From: Trebonia sp963795335
GTDB taxonomy: Bacteria; Actinomycetota; Actinomycetes; Streptosporangiales; Streptosporangiaceae
Assembly (NCBI GenBank): GCA_963795335.1
Contig: CAWCHI010000006.1
Location: 186,001-250,000 of the forward strand
DNA length: 64,000 bases
Direction: 5' to 3'
Both the position numbers and the translations under genes were made by a program. Positions 61,156 to 64,000 of the stretch are shown here, in pieces; the stretch's first letter is position 1, and every line of letters starts with the position of its first letter. The notes below the pieces were generated by a model. The model was not told the origin of the DNA. It worked only from the letters and a program-made list of their open reading frames with translations, and did not search any database.

Positions 61156-62259
61156 TCAGCGGCGGGCAGGCCAGCCGCCCGCCTCCATCGCAACGAGCAG
61201 GGTCCCCGCCTGGTCCGGGCGGACCGACAGCTCCGCCACGCCGACCGGCAGGCCGGGCGAGTGCTCGAGCCGGATGTCCTCGATGTTCACCCCGGCCTGG
61301 CCGGCCGCCTCGAACAGCCGGGCCAGCTCACCCGGGCGGTCGGCGATGACGACCTGGACGACAGTGAAGTTGCGGGGCTGGCCGCCGTGCTTGCCGGGGA
61401 TCCGCCCGGCGCCGTCGATGCCCGCCTCCAGCAGCGCGGTCACCCTGGACGGGCCGGCCTCCCCGCCCGCGGGCGCGTCCGCCAGCAGGCGGGCGGCAGC
61501 GGCGAGGTCCTCGGCCACGGCCGCCACGACCTCCGCCACCGGACCCGCGTTGGCGGTCAGGATCTGAGTCCACAGCGCGCTGTCGCCGGCCGCGATGCGG
61601 GTGACGTCGCGCAACCCCTGCCCGGCCAGCGCGAGCGCGCCCGGCGGGGCCTGCGGCGCCCCCAGGCGGGCCGCCATCGCCGCCGCGACCAGGTGCGGCG
61701 CGTGCGAGACGAGGGCGACCCAGCGGTCGTGGGTCTCCGGGTCGGTCCGCACCGGGTCGGCCCCGCACGCGGCGACGAGCGCCGTCACCGCCGTCAGGGC
61801 GTCCGGCGCGGTCTCCGGCAGCGGGCACAGGGCCCAGGTGCGGCCGAGGAACAGGTCGGCCCGGGCGGCCGCCGGGCCCTGCCGTTCCCGGCCCGCCAGC
61901 GGGTGCCCGGGCACGTAGCGCTCCAGGTCGCAGCGCAGGGCCCGGGCCCGGGCGACGGGCAGCACCTTGACGCTGGCGACGTCGGTGTAGACCTCGGCCA
62001 CGCCGCACTCCTGGGCGACGGCGAGCTCCGGGCCGACCGCGGCGGGCGGCATCGCCAGCACCGCGATGTCGGCGATCCCCTTGGCGTCACGCAGGTGGGG
62101 AACCACGGTGCCCGCCCCGAGGTCGGCCGCGAGCCTGGCGGTGGCCGGGTCGGCGTCGCTCAGCCAGACCTCGGCCCCGCTGGCGCGCAGCGCCAGGGCG
62201 ACGGAGGTCCCGATGAGCCCGGTTCCGGCCACGAGCACGCGGAGGGCGGCAGGGGTCAT
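61156..62259 (-). CDS. tyrA: Prephenate dehydrogenase
   Basis: A 367-residue enzyme of tyrosine synthesis: LRVLVAGTGLIGTSVALALR is the NAD(P) site, LPVARARALRCDLERYVPGH with PLAGRERQGPAAARADLFLG the prephenate-binding region, and VALVSHAPHLVAAAMAARLG the conserved helix with the SH(A)PH motif. A C-terminal ACT domain (FTVVQVVIADRPGELARLFE, VNIEDIRLEHS) suggests feedback control by tyrosine. It lies directly after aroH, which supplies prephenate. Confidence 0.95.
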   Translation of the reverse strand: MTPAALRVLVAGTGLIGTSVALALRASGAEVWLSDADPATARLAADLGAGTVVPHLRDAKGIADIAVLAMPPAAVGPELAVAQECGVAEVYTDVASVKVLPVARARALRCDLERYVPGHPLAGRERQGPAAARADLFLGRTWALCPLPETAPDALTAVTALVAACGADPVRTDPETHDRWVALVSHAPHLVAAAMAARLGAPQAPPGALALAGQGLRDVTRIAAGDSALWTQILTANAGPVAEVVAAVAEDLAAAARLLADAPAGGEAGPSRVTALLEAGIDGAGRIPGKHGGQPRNFTVVQVVIADRPGELARLFEAAGQAGVNIEDIRLEHSPGLPVGVAELSVRPDQAGTLLVAMEAGGWPARR

Positions 62260-62272
62260 CGGCCGTCGTTCC

Positions 62273-62635
62273 TTACTGGGCGATGTCCAGGCGCAGGCCG
62301 ACCGCCCCGCGCAGGTAGACGTGCTGGACCTGCGCCCGGGACTGATCGGTCTCCACGTGCGCCATCAGCCGGACCACGCGCGGCATCGCGCCCACGACCG
62401 GGATCTCGGTCGCGCACATCAGCGGCACCGCGTGGAAGCCAAGCTTGCGCGCCGCCAGCGCCGGGAACTCCGCCGTCAGGTCGGGCGTCACCGTGAACAG
62501 CACGCTGATGACGTCATCGGGGGTGAGGTCGTTGCGCGTCATCACCGCGGTGACCAGTTCGGCGGTGCCTTCGAGAATGGCGTCGCGCGAATCGGCGTCC
62601 ACCTGGACCGCGCCGCGAATTGCCCGGACTGTCAC
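62273..62635 (-). CDS. aroH: Chorismate mutase, AroH type
   Basis: A 120-residue monofunctional chorismate mutase: VRAIRGAVQVDADSRDAILE (active-site Arg), TPDDVISVLFTVTPDLTAEF, then PALAARKLGFHAVPLMCATE and VVRLMAHVETDQSRAQVQHV with YLRGAV. These match the BsCM/AroH trimeric fold. It converts chorismate to prephenate for tyrA, 13 bases downstream. GTG 62635 is the family-consistent start. Confidence 0.95.
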   Translation of the reverse strand: MTVRAIRGAVQVDADSRDAILEGTAELVTAVMTRNDLTPDDVISVLFTVTPDLTAEFPALAARKLGFHAVPLMCATEIPVVGAMPRVVRLMAHVETDQSRAQVQHVYLRGAVGLRLDIAQ

Positions 62636-62702
62636 GTGCCAGCTCCTAACGATCAACGGTTCCATCTTGTCATGTGCGGGTACATCGCGCGCCCGGGGCG
62701 CG

Positions 62703-63662
62703 CTAGAGGCCGACGGCGGCGTACAGCTCGCCGATCTCACGGGTGGTCAGGTCGCGGGTCGCGCCGGGCCGGAGGCTGCCGAGCTTGATCGGGCCGACGG
62801 TGGTGCGCAGCAGGCGGCTGACCGGGTGGCCCACCTCGGCCAGCATCCGCCGGACGATGTGCTTGCGCCCCTCGTGCAGCGTGATCTCGACCATCGCGCG
62901 CCCGCTGGCCTGCTCCAGCACCCGGAACTTGTCTGCCACGGCCAGGCCGTCCTCGAGCTCGACCCCGGCCTGCAGGCGGCGGCCGAGGTCACGCGGGACC
63001 GGGCCGGGGACTTCGGCCCAGTAGGTCTTGGCGACCTCGTAGCTCGGGTGGGCCAGCCGGTGCGCCAGCTCGCCGTCGTTGGTGAGCAGCATCAGGCCCT
63101 CGGTGTCATAGTCGAGCCGCCCGACGTGGAACAGGCGCTCGGCCCGGTCCCCGAGGAAGTCGACGATGGTCGAGCGGCCGCGGTCGTCCGACATCGCCGT
63201 GAGTACGCCCCGCGGCTTGTTGAAGGCCAGGTACACGGTGTCCTGGCGCGACGGGATGCGCTTACCGTCGACCCGGATCACCTGGTGCTCTGGGTCGACC
63301 CGGGCGCCGAAGCGCCGGACGACCTGCCCGTCCACCTCGACCCGGCCCGCCCCGATCAGCTCCTCGCAGTGCCGCCGGCTGCCCACACCCGCCGCCGCCA
63401 GCACCTTCTGCAGCCGCACGCCGCCGGGGACGTCGGTCAGGTCATCGCGGTCGCCGTCGTCGCCGCCGAAGTCGTCCCCGTCGTCGTGGCCCATGCTGCG
63501 CAGCGCCCGCAGCCGGGCCCGCGCCTCCGGTGACAGCTCCGCCGGCTCCGGGGACACCGCCTCGCCGGTCGTGGGCGCCGGGGCTGGACGGGGCCGGGCC
63601 GGGCGGGAAGAGGGCCGGGCGGTCCGCTGGCCCCGTGATCCGCTACGCCCGCGTTCGTTCAT
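62703..63662 (-). CDS. 23S rRNA pseudouridine synthase, RluB/RsuA family
   Basis: A 319-residue protein. An N-terminal disordered Arg/Pro/Asp-rich extension (about 85 residues) precedes the S4 RNA-binding domain (VRLQKVLAAAGVGSRRHCEE) and the synthase domain: VYLAFNKPRGVLTAMSDD, LFHVGRLDYDTEGLMLLTND (catalytic Asp in GRLDYDTEGL) and ITLHEGRKHIVRRMLAEVGH. It modifies uridine in rRNA. ATG 63662 lies inside the end of scpB, overlapping it by 20 bases. Confidence 0.93.
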   Translation of the reverse strand: MNERGRSGSRGQRTARPSSRPARPRPAPAPTTGEAVSPEPAELSPEARARLRALRSMGHDDGDDFGGDDGDRDDLTDVPGGVRLQKVLAAAGVGSRRHCEELIGAGRVEVDGQVVRRFGARVDPEHQVIRVDGKRIPSRQDTVYLAFNKPRGVLTAMSDDRGRSTIVDFLGDRAERLFHVGRLDYDTEGLMLLTNDGELAHRLAHPSYEVAKTYWAEVPGPVPRDLGRRLQAGVELEDGLAVADKFRVLEQASGRAMVEITLHEGRKHIVRRMLAEVGHPVSRLLRTTVGPIKLGSLRPGATRDLTTREIGELYAAVGL

Positions 63663-64000
63663 TGTCTTCGATGTCCTCGATGTTGTCCGGCAGGAAGGGC
63701 GCCAGGTCGGGCAGCTCGTCCAGGGACGCCAGCCCCAGCCGCTCCAGGAAGTAGCCGGTGGTGCGGTAGAGGATCGCACCGGTCTCCGGGTCGGTCCCCG
63801 AGTCCTCGGCGAGGCCGCGCAGTACCAGCGTCCTGATCACGCCGTCGCAGTTGACGCCGCGCACGGCCGAGACCCGGGCCCGGCTGACCGGCTGCCTGTA
63901 GGCGATGACGGCCAGCGTCTCGAGGGCCGCCTGGGTCAGGCGGACCTCCTGCCCGTCCCGGACGAACCGTTCGACGAGCGGCGCGCACTCCTCCCGAGTA
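63643..64000 (-). CDS. scpB: Segregation and condensation protein ScpB (5' end outside the window)
   Basis: The C-terminal about 118 residues are present: LTQAALETLAVIAYRQPVSR, AVRGVNCDGVIRTLVLRGLA, and LYRTTGYFLERLGLASLDEL, then PDLAPFLPD. This is the second winged helix of ScpB, which bridges the SMC-kleisin complex in chromosome segregation. The gene runs off the right edge, with scpA expected beyond it. It overlaps the pseudouridine synthase start. Confidence 0.95.
   Translation of the reverse strand, partial: TREECAPLVERFVRDGQEVRLTQAALETLAVIAYRQPVSRARVSAVRGVNCDGVIRTLVLRGLAEDSGTDPETGAILYRTTGYFLERLGLASLDELPDLAPFLPDNIEDIEDNERTRA

Noticed and set aside
60694..62496. 600-codon plus-strand frame over tyrA and the DUF5302 gene
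   Set aside because: Antisense shadow of two conserved minus-strand genes.

Overview
The window is high-GC DNA that carries genes on both strands almost without gaps, with many GTG starts and 1-4 base stop/start overlaps. The gene content points to a filamentous, spore-forming actinomycete: a Ddn-type F420-linked reductase, several DUF families seen mainly in actinobacteria (DUF6457, DUF5302, DUF397, DUF5753, DUF1707, DUF222-HNH), an ECF42 sigma factor with its DGPF partner, a WhiJ/AbaA-like regulator cluster, and the order scpB-rluB-aroH-tyrA-cmk-der. A lineage near Streptosporangiales/Treboniaceae is plausible, but that is inference only. No rRNA, tRNA, CRISPR array, integrase or intact insertion sequence was seen.

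Layout. 0-7.1 kb: a PD-(D/E)XK nuclease-like protein, a DUF6457 protein, a Lys/Ala/Thr-rich histone-H1-like protein, a Ddn-type reductase, a coupled methyltransferase/metallo-hydrolase pair (each with one frameshift), a second methyltransferase, then a divergent yceI/HxlR pair around a clear operator-like palindrome. 7.1-13.1 kb: a complete peptide ABC importer (binding lipoprotein, two permeases, one fused double ATPase) with a strong hairpin after the binding-protein gene. 13.6-20.4 kb: a NUDIX hydrolase, then a surface module of a membrane-anchored protein, a very large secreted multidomain cell-wall hydrolase and another anchored protein. 20.4-28.1 kb: MpaB-type oxygenase, ABC1 kinase, CGNR regulator divergent from an EamA exporter, RecQ, an alpha/beta hydrolase and a DinB protein. 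28.3-36 kb: methyltransferase, ECF42 sigma/DGPF pair, VOC proteins, a serine hydrolase, a P450, MmcQ/YjbR and GyrI-like proteins. 36-46 kb: DUF222-HNH, a short-chain dehydrogenase remnant, a MarR-GNAT fusion, a heavily frameshifted DUF1707/winged-helix pair next to an MFS exporter, a MarR/DHA2-exporter pair and two hydrolases. 45.8-54.6 kb: an uncharacterised cluster with a 45-residue peptide, a GNAT protein, HAD phosphatase/MFS, MATE and TauE-type transporters and an aldo/keto reductase. 55.2-58.3 kb: the WhiJ-like cluster (two DUF5753 regulators, DUF397, SpoIIAB-like ATPase). 58.3-64 kb: the conserved housekeeping block.

Three patterns run through the window. First, short tandem repeats sit at the 3' ends of about ten unrelated genes, and in at least five the repeat unit contains the gene's own stop codon, so the stop is present three to six times. 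Second, about a dozen unrelated genes carry single-base frameshifts in GC-rich runs and are densest at 39.1-40.6 kb; these could be sequencing errors or true decay. Third, the genes are largely organised as self-contained regulator-plus-effector pairs with recognisable inverted repeats between them (HxlR/yceI, CGNR/EamA, winged-helix/MFS, MarR/DHA2, DUF5753/ATPase).
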